In this document: positions 5,939-14,486 of the stretch, in pieces
Position numbering within the stretch: the first letter of the stretch is position 1
Layout of the letters: the number at the start of each line of letters is the position of its first letter
Assembly: GCA_029553165.1 (NCBI GenBank)
Contig: JAKPCT010000116.1
Coordinates: forward strand, 1 to 33,963
Source: Bacillota bacterium
Lineage (GTDB): Bacteria > Bacillota > UBA4882 > UBA8346
Length of the DNA stretch: 33,963 bases
Direction: 5' to 3'
Notes under the pieces: model-generated
Told to the model about the DNA's origin: nothing
The model's input: the letters and a program-made list of their open reading frames with translations, nothing else
Databases searched by the model: none
Translations under genes and position numbers: made by a program

Positions 5939-8752
5939 TTATTTGAAGAATTTCCGCAAAACAAGACCCTTCCAAAGCTCTACCAACGGAATGGTCGAAA
6001 CAGCCAATCCAATGACAATCAACCAGTGTTGGACAGCGAGTGGAGCTGCCTTAAAAATATTTTGAAAGAACGGTATGGTCATAACCGCCACCTGAATTAA
6101 ACCAGATATTAACGCAGCTCCAATCAGGAAGTAATTTTGCTTCATACCGGACCTAAAGATGGAGTTGCGTACTGATCTGAAGTTAAATACATGGAACAAC
6201 TGGGACAAACTCAGAGCGCCAAATGCCATCGTCCTCCCAATCGCTAAAGACGGATTATTCACTGCAAATCCAAATCCGGCAACGATCTTCGCAGCTAACT
6301 CCTGATCGGTTGAATAACCAAGATAAAAGGCAATTAGGGTTATCGCCCCAATAACTATCCCTTCGGCAAAAATACTTAGTTTCATCCCCGGAGCAAAGAT
6401 TCCTTCCTCCTTACGGCGTGGTTTACGTTGCATAATGCCTGGTTCAGCCGGTTCCATCCCAAGTGCTAATGCCGGTAAACTGTCAGTAACTAAATTTACC
6501 CATAAAATTTGGATCGCAATTAACGGCACCGGTATTTGGAAGAGGATCGCCAGTAGAATGGCTACAATCTCACCAATATTACATGAGAGTAAGAAATAAA
6601 CTGATTTCTTGATGTTCTCAAAGATAATCCGGCCCTCGCGGACTGCCCCGACAATCGTTGCAAAATTATCGTCGGCAAGTACCATCTCGGCAGCACTTTT
6701 GGCAACATCAGTACCGGTAATCCCCATCGCTGCTCCGATATCAGCCCGTTTTAAAGCCGGAGCATCATTGACACCGTCACCGGTCATTGCTACAATATGT
6801 TCCTTACTCCGAAACGCGTCGACGATCCGCACTTTATGTTCCGGAGATACTCTGGCATAAACCGCTATTTGTTCAACCTGTTCCCGCAGTTCCTGATCGG
6901 ACAGACGGTCCAACTCCTGACCGCTGATCACCTTTTGCCCTTCAGCCAATAAGCCAAGCTCACCGGCGATAGCCGCCGCTGTAATCTGGTGATCCCCTGT
7001 AATCAAAACTGGAGTAATGCCGGCATTACGGCATTCGGCAATTGAGTCTTTAACCTCAAGACGTGGCGGATCAATCATTCCCCAGAAACCAACGAAGATC
7101 AAATCGTCTTCTACCTGTTCCAGCTGAAAATCCGCTGCCACACGGCGAATTGCCACTCCTAAAACCCGTAAAGCTTCTTTGCCCATGAGCTCATTCTGTT
7201 TTAAGAACTCATTACGCCGCTCCTCGGTTAATTTTTCAACTCCAGTAGCACCCAAATAGCTTCGGCAACGTTTTAAAACATTATCAGGAGCTCCTTTGGT
7301 TATCACCCATAAACCATCCGGTTGTTCGGCCTCGACTGACTTTAACGCTGCAAACTTGAAACTTCCTTTATGCAGGGTGGTCATCAATTTCCGGTCGGAA
7401 TCAAACGGAATCTCCTTCACTCTGGGATAATCCCGATTGACATCTTTACGGGCAATACCGGCCTTAGCCGCCACTACCATCAATGCCCCTTCAGTCGGAT
7501 CACCGATGATCTTCCATTGCTCCTTACCTTCAGCTTCTTCTTTATCCAAATTAGAATCATTACAGAGAGCGCCACACAATAAAGTAAAGCTTAAATTAGC
7601 ATCAGAATCGGGGAGGACCGGCTTTCCTGCCAGTACAAAATCACCTTCCGGTTGATAACCCAAACCGGTTACCTCATAGATTTGATCGGCGGTATAAATC
7701 TGTCTTACGGTCATTTGATTCTGCGTCAATGTCCCGGTCTTATCGGAACAGATTATCGTCGCTGCGCCAAGGGTCTCTACTGCCGGCAATTTACGAATAA
7801 TTGCCCGTTGTTTGGCCATCCGTTGAACACCCAAGGCCAGAACAATGGTCACTATTGCCGGTAATCCTTCAGGAATGGCGGCAACCGCCAAACTTACCGA
7901 GATCATAAAGATCTCAATCAGTTTTTCGCCCCGAATCAAACCAACTACAAAGATCAAAGCACAAACAATCAATGCCAGAATCCCAAGCTGTTTCCCAAAC
8001 TCCTCCAGTTTTTGCTGCAAGGGCGTCGACTCCGGTTCTACCTGCTGAATCATGGTAGCAATCTGACCAATCTCGGTCTGCATTCCTGTATTGACAACAA
8101 TCGCTTTGCCACGGCCATAAGTAACGATCGTCCCCATGTAAACCATGTTTTTACGGTCAGCTAACGGTATCTCTTCATTATAGGTTGCCACTTCCTTATC
8201 AACCGGGACCGACTCGCCGGTAAGGGCCGATTCTTCAACTTTCAGATTGGCAACTTCAAAGAGCAGGGCATCAGCAGGAACAAAATCCCCGGCTTCCAAG
8301 ACGATGACATCACCAGGGACCAAATCTTGGGCCGCAATCTCTTTAACCTGACTGTCCCGTAAGACTTTAGCCTTCGGCGCAGCCAGCTTCTTTAATGCTG
8401 CCAGTGATTTTTCTGCCTTATACTCCTGAAATACTCCCAAAAAGGCATTGAGCGCAACAATAACCAGGATTACTCCTGCATCAAGCCATTCACCAAGAAC
8501 ACCCGAGATGATCGCCGCTACGAAAAGCAGAATGACTAAAAAATCCTTAAATTGCTCAATAAACATCGACCAAACGGTCTTTCCCTGCTGCTCCGTCAGT
8601 TCATTCAATCCGTATTGAGCACGCTTTTCTGTTACTGCTGCTTCTGTCAATCCGGTTTCCAGGTTGGAATTCAACAATTCTCCAACCTCAACAGCTTTTT
8701 TTTGATACCATGTTAACTTGTCCAATTGTCCTTCATTCCCCCATAACACCAA
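5939..8752 (-). CDS. Calcium-transporting P-type ATPase (SERCA/PacL-like, P2A)
   Basis: The membrane pump uses ATP to move Ca2+ (possibly Mn2+) across the cytoplasmic membrane. It has all P2A elements in order: N-terminal cation-ATPase domain (about 15-75), TGES dephosphorylation loop (178-181), PEGL in M4 (294-297), phosphorylated Asp337 in DKTGTLT, TGD and GDGVNDAPALK hinge motifs, and NLVTDSLPALALG in M6 with the Asn and Asp that bind Ca2+ in SERCA. About ten membrane segments are evident; 937 residues is slightly longer than usual bacterial members. The start is uncertain: TTG 8752 and GTG 8749 lie inside the upstream gene, and a TTG near codon 10 would better match family N-termini. It overlaps the YjbQ gene and is probably translationally coupled. 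Confidence 0.95.
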   Translation of the reverse strand: MVLWGNEGQLDKLTWYQKKAVEVGELLNSNLETGLTEAAVTEKRAQYGLNELTEQQGKTVWSMFIEQFKDFLVILLFVAAIISGVLGEWLDAGVILVIVALNAFLGVFQEYKAEKSLAALKKLAAPKAKVLRDSQVKEIAAQDLVPGDVIVLEAGDFVPADALLFEVANLKVEESALTGESVPVDKEVATYNEEIPLADRKNMVYMGTIVTYGRGKAIVVNTGMQTEIGQIATMIQQVEPESTPLQQKLEEFGKQLGILALIVCALIFVVGLIRGEKLIEIFMISVSLAVAAIPEGLPAIVTIVLALGVQRMAKQRAIIRKLPAVETLGAATIICSDKTGTLTQNQMTVRQIYTADQIYEVTGLGYQPEGDFVLAGKPVLPDSDANLSFTLLCGALCNDSNLDKEEAEGKEQWKIIGDPTEGALMVVAAKAGIARKDVNRDYPRVKEIPFDSDRKLMTTLHKGSFKFAALKSVEAEQPDGLWVITKGAPDNVLKRCRSYLGATGVEKLTEERRNEFLKQNELMGKEALRVLGVAIRRVAADFQLEQVEDDLIFVGFWGMIDPPRLEVKDSIAECRNAGITPVLITGDHQITAAAIAGELGLLAEGQKVISGQELDRLSDQELREQVEQIAVYARVSPEHKVRIVDAFRSKEHIVAMTGDGVNDAPALKRADIGAAMGITGTDVAKSAAEMVLADDNFATIVGAVREGRIIFENIKKSVYFLLSCNIGEIVAILLAILFQIPVPLIAIQILWVNLVTDSLPALALGMEPAEPGIMQRKPRRKEEGIFAPGMKLSIFAEGIVIGAITLIAFYLGYSTDQELAAKIVAGFGFAVNNPSLAIGRTMAFGALSLSQLFHVFNFRSVRNSIFRSGMKQNYFLIGAALISGLIQVAVMTIPFFQNIFKAAPLAVQHWLIVIGLAVSTIPLVELWKGLVLRKFFK

Positions 8753-9131
8753 TTTTCAGGTTTCGATTACGTGGTCCGTCAAATTCACAAAAATAAATAC
8801 CTTGCCAGGTCCCCAAACCCAACCGTCCATTAATCACCGGTACTACTACGGTATTTCCGATTAACGACGCTTTGATGTGCGCATCGGAATTACCTTCACT
8901 GTGCTTATATCCTCCGTTTTTAGGAGCATTTCGTTCCAGTCCGGCTGTTAAATCGCGTAAGACATCCGGGTCCGTATTTTCATTAATGGTTACTGCAGCG
9001 GTAGTATGAGGTATAAAAACATAACAAACCCCATTTTTAATTTTACTCTCAACAACTTCTTTGTTTACCAATGCTGTAACATCAACAAATTCTACTCTTG
9101 TCTTGGTTGCTAATGACGCTGTCTTCCACAT
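8733..9131 (-). CDS. YjbQ / UPF0047 family protein
   Basis: The 132-residue protein carries the UPF0047 hallmarks: FIPHTTAAVTINENTDPDV, then HSEGNSDAHIKASLIG, and the C-terminal LGTWQGIYFCEFDGPRNR. The His/Glu/Asp set is thought to form an active site. E. coli YjbQ has been reported to have weak thiamine-phosphate synthase activity, but the native role is unclear. ATG 9131 is chosen because GAGGTGGG lies upstream; a GTG at 9146 would overlap that site. The gene's end overlaps the start of the calcium pump gene, forming a two-gene unit. Confidence 0.9.
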   Translation of the reverse strand: MWKTASLATKTRVEFVDVTALVNKEVVESKIKNGVCYVFIPHTTAAVTINENTDPDVLRDLTAGLERNAPKNGGYKHSEGNSDAHIKASLIGNTVVVPVINGRLGLGTWQGIYFCEFDGPRNRNLKIGVMGE

Positions 9132-9223
9132 ATTAGTTATTCCCACCTCGTTTAAAATATAATTAAGCTTTTATCAATCACTATTACTTGCCATTCTTTG
9201 AATTCTTCATTATTGCTATTGAC

Positions 9224-9784
9224 CTAAAAAGAGAGGATTCCTTGCATCTGACAGATCAGATAAATGTGTTCAACCAATTTAACTTTGGATAAATTCTCAA
9301 CCTTCTCACTACCGCCAAGGCTTAAAAGAGTATTATAACCAAAGCATTCATTGTATTTTGGCCGTCCATACTTCGCAACAGCCTCTGGGTATGGCAGCCA
9401 TTTTAGCGTATTTTCCAGAAAATCATCAGTTGTAAACCGGCGCATAGTAAGCGAGAACTTCTTCCCAATCATACTGCATTCATTATACCTAAAATTCAAC
9501 CATTCCAAATATCCATTCCCATTACAATTAATGATATCTCCCATTCCGGTTGCAAATACAGGAATTTCATCAGGTGTGCAACTATATACTTCCTTTAAAA
9601 ATGGTAGATATTCATCTGGATTGATAACTTTTAAATATCCATTTAAACAATCCCCAAACCCGTATTCCTGCCATATTTCGAGTATCTCATCCAATACAAT
9701 ACCCCGGTATTTTTCGACAAGATCCGCAGTAACTCTTTCAACCAGGTTGAAATCGCTAAATACCATCCTGGTATTATTATCCAT
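9224..9784 (-). CDS. GAD-like / DUF1851 protein (Tdi1-type immunity protein)
   Basis: The 186-residue cytosolic protein has an N-terminal GAD-like region (about 15-110) with EIWQEYGFG...GYLKVINPDEY and PVFATGMGDIIN. A C-terminal DUF1851-like part has ECFGYNTLLSLGG and a KLVEHIYLICQMQG ending. This pairing is known from the immunity protein of the Tde-type DNase toxins (T6SS immunity Tdi1) and from stand-alone homologues. No toxin gene is adjacent, so it may be an orphan immunity gene or a household member. ATG 9784 follows GAGGTGATTAA. It sits between the DAHP synthase terminator and the YjbQ gene. Confidence 0.75.
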   Translation of the reverse strand: MDNNTRMVFSDFNLVERVTADLVEKYRGIVLDEILEIWQEYGFGDCLNGYLKVINPDEYLPFLKEVYSCTPDEIPVFATGMGDIINCNGNGYLEWLNFRYNECSMIGKKFSLTMRRFTTDDFLENTLKWLPYPEAVAKYGRPKYNECFGYNTLLSLGGSEKVENLSKVKLVEHIYLICQMQGILSF

Positions 9785-9846
9785 TTAATCACCTCAGCAT
9801 GATAAGTATCAGTAACAAACAGAGTTTCCGAAGCTGGTAATCACTG

Positions 9847-9877
9847 AAAAAAGGCCATAACAAAAAATGTTAAGGCC
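9847..9877 (-). terminator. Terminator after DAHP synthase
   Basis: On the minus strand GGCC-T-TAACA, a five-T loop and TGTTA-T-GGCC (9877-9853) are followed by TTTTTT. The stem has one internal mismatch. It lies about 80 bases past the aroF stop. Confidence 0.8.
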
Positions 9878-9957
9878 CATAAACACATTTGGCCAACAGG
9901 AGCCAACCTCATTCCTATTTGTACCAATTATAACGCCGGAAAAATTATAATGTCAAG

Positions 9958-10971
9958 TTAAAGACGTTTATTTTCTAACTCCAGTAATGGTTGGATTTGT
10001 TCCACCAAAATTTTAAATTCTGCCAGATCAAGTGACTGCTCGCCATCACTCCAGGCATTGGCAGGATCAGGATGCGCTTCAATCAATAAGCCGTCTGCCC
10101 CGGCAACTATTGCCGCTTTTGCCATCGGAATAACCAGTTTGCGTTTGCCGGTCCCATGGCTGGGGTCAACCACTACCGGTAAATGGGTCAGACTCTTAAC
10201 CAACGGGATTGCGCTTAAATCAAGTGTATTCCTTGTCGCAGTCTCAAAAGTGCGGATTCCGCGTTCACAGAGGATTACTTTTTCATTGCCTTCAGCAATA
10301 ATATATTCAGCCGCCATAATCCATTCCTCAATTGTAGCGGCTAACCCCCGCTTCAATAATACCGGCTTCGGTTGCCGTCCCACTGCTTTTAACAACCCGA
10401 AATTCTGCATATTCCGCGCGCCAATTTGGATAATATCGGCGTATTCCACCAGTAAGTCCAATTCGGTCAAATTCATCAACTCCGTAATTACCGGCAACCC
10501 AGTCTCCTCTCTTGCTTTTGCCAAGAGAAGCAGGCCTTCCTTCTCTAAGCCCTGGAAACTATACGGGGAAGTCCTTGGTTTGAATGCTCCGCCTCTCAAT
10601 CCATTGGCTCCGGCATCTTTTAAACCCCGGGCTATCTGGATTAATTGTTCTTCGCTTTCAACCGCGCAAGGTCCGGCAATTAAACCAAAATGACCGCCGC
10701 CAATCTTCAGATTGCCAATCTCAATAATAGTCCCTTCCGGTTTAACATCTTTAGCTGCTAGTTTATAAGGACTAAGAATCGGGATCACTTTCTCGACTCC
10801 AGGGATGTTTTCCAAAAAGTGAAAATCAACTTTCCGTTTATCACCAACTGCTCCAATAACTTTCTTCTCAACCCCCTGAATCACATGTAACTGAAAGCCC
10901 CAACTCTCAAGTTTCTCCCAAATGTTATTCCATTGTTCCTTGGTAATTCCACTGTTAGTAACAATAATCAT
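9958..10971 (-). CDS. aroF: 3-deoxy-7-phosphoheptulonate (DAHP) synthase
   Basis: This enzyme condenses phosphoenolpyruvate and erythrose 4-phosphate, the first step of aromatic amino acid synthesis. The 337-residue protein is of the type Ibeta form with an N-terminal ferredoxin-like regulatory domain (about 1-70), as in Thermotoga. The TIM-barrel motifs are [23 protein letters not shown], the LLKRG strand, and DPSHGTGKR near the C-terminus. The ATG at 10971 follows GGAGGG. It is monocistronic, between its own T-box leader (10999-11340) and the terminator at 9847-9877. Transcription should therefore rise when an aromatic tRNA is uncharged, in addition to any feedback through the N-terminal domain. 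Confidence 0.96.
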   Translation of the reverse strand: MIIVTNSGITKEQWNNIWEKLESWGFQLHVIQGVEKKVIGAVGDKRKVDFHFLENIPGVEKVIPILSPYKLAAKDVKPEGTIIEIGNLKIGGGHFGLIAGPCAVESEEQLIQIARGLKDAGANGLRGGAFKPRTSPYSFQGLEKEGLLLLAKAREETGLPVITELMNLTELDLLVEYADIIQIGARNMQNFGLLKAVGRQPKPVLLKRGLAATIEEWIMAAEYIIAEGNEKVILCERGIRTFETATRNTLDLSAIPLVKSLTHLPVVVDPSHGTGKRKLVIPMAKAAIVAGADGLLIEAHPDPANAWSDGEQSLDLAEFKILVEQIQPLLELENKRL

Positions 10972-10998
10972 CGACTATCCCTCCACATAAATTGAGAT

Positions 10999-11049
10999 TA
11001 AAAATAAATAAACCCACATTTCGATCCCAATATGGGACGAAATGTGGGT
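10999..11049 (-). terminator. Regulated terminator of the T-box leader
   Basis: ACCCACATTTCG (11049-11038) pairs with CGAAATGTGGGT (11023-11012), followed by a T-rich tract. The competing antiterminator uses the T-box sequence just upstream. Confidence 0.9.
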
Positions 11050-11340
11050 CCAATTTCGCGGTACCACCCATTTTAGCCTTTTTGCAAAGACTCACTCATT
11101 TTCAGGTACGGAGCTGAAACTCATACTCGATACCCTATCCCTTGTAACGGCAGGCATCCGGATCAATCTACGCAGTAACAACCATTATAGGCTATTACCT
11201 TCAACGATCGACTCCTAAGGGAACTTCTTCTGGTTAACTCCTAAACGGGCTTACAGCCGCTGACCCGTCCTCTCTGAAGGGCTTAGACAGAATACTTTCC
11301 TTAATCATTGTCTTTGAAAATCTCTTTTCTTCATTTAGCT
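10999..11340 (-). ncRNA. T-box riboswitch leader of aroF, probably tRNA-Phe responsive
   Basis: On the minus strand the leader has a T-box sequence TGGTACCGCG (11066-11057). A 12-bp terminator hairpin (11049-11038 with 11023-11012) follows with a T-rich tail. Stem I can be built by hand: CAATGAT with ATCGTTG at the base, then TAAGG with CCTTA, then an internal loop with AAAGTA opposite GAAGTTC, then TTCTG with CAGAA; AGAGAGG follows upstream. The opposite strand of that loop contains TTC (11223-11221), a Phe codon; GTT (Val) overlaps it as an alternative. TGGT predicts a tRNA with discriminator A. Phe makes sense for DAHP synthase control. Confidence 0.9.
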
Positions 11341-11341
11341 T

Positions 11342-11371
11342 ATTTTAACACCAGGACAAACAAAGTGTCAA
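11342..11371 (-). promoter_or_regulatory. Promoter of the aroF T-box transcript
   Basis: On the minus strand a perfect TTGACA (11371-11366) is followed by an 18-bp spacer and TAAAAT (11347-11342). Confidence 0.8.
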
Positions 11372-11615
11372 GTTATTGTATTATGTTAATTGGATCATTA
11401 GTAAATTTAAGAACCGTCCTCACTTTACAATTTTAATCACCCTAGGCTGGACTACTTGATAATCACTTATCATATTACCATTCCAATTATACAATAACGT
11501 CCCGGATATTGCACCCTCCCTAATTCAAAGATAACATCAGCAACTTTACAGTCAAGCTCAACAAATAATAAACTTTATCGTTGCGAATGAAGCTTTGAAC
11601 TTTTAAATGATATCG
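11372..11615. other. Intergenic stretch, nothing recognised
   Basis: AT-rich DNA between the aroF promoter and the end of the HAD hydrolase gene. I see no frame, RNA gene or clear hairpin terminator. Confidence 0.5.
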
Positions 11616-12446
11616 CTATCGATTACTGTTTATTAATTCTTTTAAGAACTTGGCTACACCATTCGATTCCGGTCCTGAAATTACCGTATCCGCAACCGAG
11701 CGGACTGCCGCTGGAGCTTTATCGATGGCAACACCCAAGCCGGCCACACGAAGCATATCTAGGTCATTATAGCCATCGCCAAAAGCAATAACCTGTTCCA
11801 GCGTTAATCCCAGTTGACCAACCAGCCATGTTAATGCTTGTCCTTTTGAGACCAATGGATCAAACACTTCTAAAAACCAGTCTTCACTGTAGTCATCCGG
11901 AGGCCAAAGGATCCAGGTCGGTGTGGGATCCATTGCCTTAATTTTAGTGATTAATTCTTTCAATTCCAGTTCCGGCCCGATAAACAAATGCTTAATTACC
12001 TGTTGGTTGCCGGGAGCTAATTCGGAGACTACACAACACTCTTCACCACTTCCCAAGACCCAGCTTCCACCTTTAGTATTAATCTTGGTTGTATAATACA
12101 AACCACTTTCGTTCAGGCATAACTGGTCCACATGGGGCGAATCAAGAATCACCCTTAACTTCACTTCCAGTTCGGGGCGTAACGGCTGAATCCGCAATGG
12201 CTTCCCGGTTAGCGGATCGATTACAATCGCTCCTGCTTGTACTATAACCGGATGAAAAACTGGGAGCTGATCGGTGATCAATTTTGTCTGCCGCCAGCTG
12301 CGGCCGGTAGCAATCGTAAATAACAATCCTTGTTGCTGAAGGGCCGTGATTACTTTTACGGTTTCCGCTGCAACCAAATCACTTCCATAGGGAATCAAGG
12401 TCCCATCTAAATCAGTGACAATCATTTTATAGTGTGAAGGATTCAT
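11616..12446 (-). CDS. Cof-type HAD-IIB family hydrolase
   Basis: The 276-residue cytosolic phosphatase has motif I DLDGTL (about 11-16) with the nucleophile and acid Asp, and motif II TIATGRS. A large C2 cap lies in the middle, the motif III Lys is in the VSKGQAL segment, and motif IV is GDGYNDLDML. These enzymes dephosphorylate sugar phosphates or flavin/pyridoxal phosphates; the substrate cannot be told from sequence. ATG 12446 follows AAGGAG with 6 bases between. It is downstream of the YlmC/YmxH gene by about 50 bases and may be co-transcribed. Confidence 0.92.
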   Translation of the reverse strand: MNPSHYKMIVTDLDGTLIPYGSDLVAAETVKVITALQQQGLLFTIATGRSWRQTKLITDQLPVFHPVIVQAGAIVIDPLTGKPLRIQPLRPELEVKLRVILDSPHVDQLCLNESGLYYTTKINTKGGSWVLGSGEECCVVSELAPGNQQVIKHLFIGPELELKELITKIKAMDPTPTWILWPPDDYSEDWFLEVFDPLVSKGQALTWLVGQLGLTLEQVIAFGDGYNDLDMLRVAGLGVAIDKAPAAVRSVADTVISGPESNGVAKFLKELINSNR

Positions 12447-12496
12447 TGGCTACTCCTTAATAACTGCAAAAATTAAAGTCAATCATCCTGACTGAC

Positions 12497-12781
12497 TTAA
12501 ACGGTTTGACTAAAGTCAATAATTGAAGCTTTTTCATCCTGGTAATTGGGAGCATCAACCAAAATCACATCGACCCCAATCTTCTTAATCCGTTCCCAGG
12601 GGATTATAAAATCTTCACTCTTGCCAAAAAACCAGAGAAACTTTCCCGGCCCAGGCACAACGATCGCCTTAATCCGGCCGGTTTCAACATCAATCTCCAA
12701 ATCACTGGCTAATCCTAACCTTTTTCCATCTAAAATATTAACGACTTCCCGCTCGCGTAATTCTGAGGTTTTGGTTAACAA
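12497..12781 (-). CDS. YlmC/YmxH family PRC-barrel sporulation protein
   Basis: The 94-residue PRC-barrel protein contains the YlmC/YmxH pattern SELREREVVNI-DGKRLG, then DLEIDVETGRI and PW-ERIKKIGVDVILVD. The family occurs in spore-forming Firmicutes and is linked to sporulation, but the molecular role is unknown. Translation starts at TTG 12781, preceded by AAAGGGGCGAGG; there is no in-frame ATG near. Its presence is the main evidence that the host can form endospores. Confidence 0.88.
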   Translation of the reverse strand: MLTKTSELREREVVNILDGKRLGLASDLEIDVETGRIKAIVVPGPGKFLWFFGKSEDFIIPWERIKKIGVDVILVDAPNYQDEKASIIDFSQTV

Positions 12782-12862
12782 GCAGCCTCGCCCCTTTCAA
12801 CAATACAATATGCTAAAAACAGACGATTTGGCACTGGTAATCGAATTTACTAATTAAAAAGA

Positions 12863-13240
12863 TCAGCGCGTAACCGCATCAATTCTGTTATTACCGGTTA
12901 TAATCCTGACCACCAGTTGATTGGGGATACAAATAATTGTCTCCCCTGATCTGCTGATCCAGCCCGTATGGAAACAGATCTGCCGCGGACAGACTGTTAC
13001 ACTCATCGGTAACATCCGCACCGCGCCATCTTTAAACTCCAATTGGGCAATACCGTTAGGAAGGTTAATCGAAACCGTCTTTCCTGATTCACTGCTTAAA
13101 TTATATTTGCCAACCGTTTTACCCTGCAATTCAACTTTGGCAATTCCGGCTTCCGCATGACTTGGGATAAACTTCAGTCCAAATAAAAGCGCTGCGCTGA
13201 GCAGCAGAATTAAAATCAGTTTTTTATCAAAGTCAGTCAT
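12863..13240 (-). CDS. NusG domain II-containing membrane-anchored/exported protein
   Basis: The 125-residue protein has an N-terminal hydrophobic segment (about 7-23) acting as a signal or anchor. A stand-alone NusG domain II-like beta domain follows. CPRQICFHTGWISRSGETI and CIPNQLVVRI match the conserved core of this family, common in Clostridia and often beside RnfG- or ApbE-like or transport genes; the role is unknown. The two Cys in the CPRQIC element are conserved. ATG 13240 is preferred because AAAGAG lies 8 bases upstream; GTG 13249 and ATG 13246 are also in frame. It follows the GDT1-like gene closely, so the two form an operon. Confidence 0.85.
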   Translation of the reverse strand: MTDFDKKLILILLLSAALLFGLKFIPSHAEAGIAKVELQGKTVGKYNLSSESGKTVSINLPNGIAQLEFKDGAVRMLPMSVTVCPRQICFHTGWISRSGETIICIPNQLVVRIITGNNRIDAVTR

Positions 13241-13252
13241 TAGCATCACTCT

Positions 13253-13561
13253 TTACAGTTTATTGATTATACCCGAGAAAGCCTCCCACAGTGTATAACC
13301 ACCAATTCCGCAAAAGAGAAAACCAGCCCCAATTTTGAGATAGTTTGTGGGAATAACCTTAGTTATCACACCACCAAAAATAACCCCGATTAATGTTACG
13401 ACTGCCAAAGCAAGACTGGCTCCTAAAAACACCGAAAGCGGCGCTTTTGACTCCGTAACCAGGGTAAATACTGCAAGCTGGGTCTTATCACCCATCTCCG
13501 CAATGAATAAAGTTGTAAAAGCCAACATCAAAACATTCCAATTTATTAATAGACTTTTCAT
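13253..13561 (-). CDS. Half-size GDT1 / TMEM165 (UPF0016) family transporter
   Basis: The 102-residue membrane protein has three hydrophobic segments and one copy of the family signature E-M-G-D-K-T (22-27), which forms the cation path. Full-length family members have two such halves and carry Mn2+ or Ca2+ in exchange for H+. This single-repeat form would have to assemble as a homodimer or higher oligomer, as other single-domain bacterial members are thought to do. ATG 13561 follows GGGAGGAAG. It is the first gene of a pair with the NusG-II protein. A calcium pump is encoded elsewhere in the window, so both may serve Ca2+/Mn2+ balance. Confidence 0.88.
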   Translation of the reverse strand: MKSLLINWNVLMLAFTTLFIAEMGDKTQLAVFTLVTESKAPLSVFLGASLALAVVTLIGVIFGGVITKVIPTNYLKIGAGFLFCGIGGYTLWEAFSGIINKL

Positions 13562-13640
13562 CTAGCTTCCTCCCGGTTGCTACTGAAGTTCGCCAAATTA
13601 TTAAAAAATATATTCTTACTTCAATAAATAATACCTGAAA

Positions 13641-13663
13641 ATAAAAAAGGAACCGAGGTTCCT
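13641..13663 (-). terminator. Terminator after tRNA-His
   Basis: On the minus strand AGGAAC-CTCG-GTTCCT (13663-13648) is followed by TTTTTATTTT. It lies about 20 bases after the tRNA. Confidence 0.82.
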
Positions 13664-13681
13664 ATAATAGCTTTTTTATAA

Positions 13682-13759
13682 TGGGGTGAGCGATGGGGTT
13701 CGAACCCACGACCTCCAGGGCCACAACCTGGCACTCTAACCAACTGAGCTACGCCCACC
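13682..13759 (-). tRNA. tRNA-His (GTG)
   Basis: A cloverleaf is readable on the minus strand. The anticodon loop TTGTGGC gives anticodon GTG. The His-specific extra G at -1 (13759) is encoded and faces discriminator C; CCA is encoded. The acceptor is GTGGGCG with CGCTCAC. The gene stands alone with its own promoter and terminator. Confidence 0.96.
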
Positions 13760-13774
13760 ATCCGTGCACAGGTT

Positions 13775-13803
13775 ATGATACCATAGAATCATGACAGTGT
13801 CAA
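13775..13803 (-). promoter_or_regulatory. Promoter of tRNA-His
   Basis: On the minus strand TTGACA (13803-13798), a 17-bp spacer and TATCAT (13780-13775) lie just before the tRNA. Confidence 0.82.
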
Positions 13804-13876
13804 TTGAAATAGTTAAAAATCTTTCTTGAATTATTAACCAGCCAACAACAACTACAATACTGGTAATCTTTTTTAG

Positions 13877-14320
13877 TTAAAATTCATTAGTACCGGAAAG
13901 CAATTTCAAAAAATTATCCCGAAATCTACGATCATCGGTTTCGGTACGGGCCGCAGGGCCTTTGGTCTTTAGACCGCTACGTCGCAACCGCGATTTCAGA
14001 TTACGTTCTTCCAGTAAAAAATCGATCGTCGCATCACTATAGATCCGGCCATTGATCCCGATCACCAATGCTTTTTTTCCTAACGCCAGCGCTGCCAATC
14101 CATAATCATGAGTCACCAGCAGGTCACCAGCTTGAATCCTGTTAATAATCTCAATATCTGTAGCCTGACTCTCATTCCCAACAGTAATATGGTCCGGATT
14201 ATCAAACAGATGATTAAAAGAAGCTACCGTAATCAATCTAAACCGGTATTCTGCCTGTAATTGACGGATAATTTTCAGCACATTTTTGGGACAAGCATCC
14301 GCATCCACTAATACCTGCAT
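13877..14320 (-). CDS. YaiI/YqxD family protein (DUF188)
   Basis: The 147-residue protein begins MQVLVDADACPKNV, the acidic PIN-like start of the DUF188 family. It continues with TVGNESQATDIEIINRI, GDLLVTHDYGLAALAL and the C-terminal TETDDRRFRDNF. The fold resembles PIN-domain nucleases with conserved Asp residues, but activity is unproven. ATG 14320 is chosen: CGGAGTG precedes it, and the TTG 18 bases upstream lacks a site. It stands alone upstream of tRNA-His. Confidence 0.93.
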   Translation of the reverse strand: MQVLVDADACPKNVLKIIRQLQAEYRFRLITVASFNHLFDNPDHITVGNESQATDIEIINRIQAGDLLVTHDYGLAALALGKKALVIGINGRIYSDATIDFLLEERNLKSRLRRSGLKTKGPAARTETDDRRFRDNFLKLLSGTNEF

Positions 14321-14428
14321 CGTAACACTCCGTTTCAATTTCTGGCTGCGACAATAATTTGCGCTGCAAACTTAAATTAAATGAAGCGCCTGATTCTAAT
14401 ATAATCCAGATCAAGCATTTTTACCATT

Positions 14429-14469
14429 AAAAAAAACAGACAACCAATCTGATTGAATCGGTTGTCTGT
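14429..14469 (-). terminator. Terminator of the amylase gene
   Basis: On the minus strand ACAGACAACC (14469-14460) pairs with GGTTGTCTGT (14445-14436), followed by a run of T. It lies 18 bases past the amylase stop. Confidence 0.9.
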
Positions 14470-14486
14470 TTTGCGCTGATCAATCT

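Noticed and set aside
9351-9788. A 145-codon frame antisense to the GAD-like gene
   Set aside because: It is the antisense shadow of a gene with recognisable domains and a proper start site.
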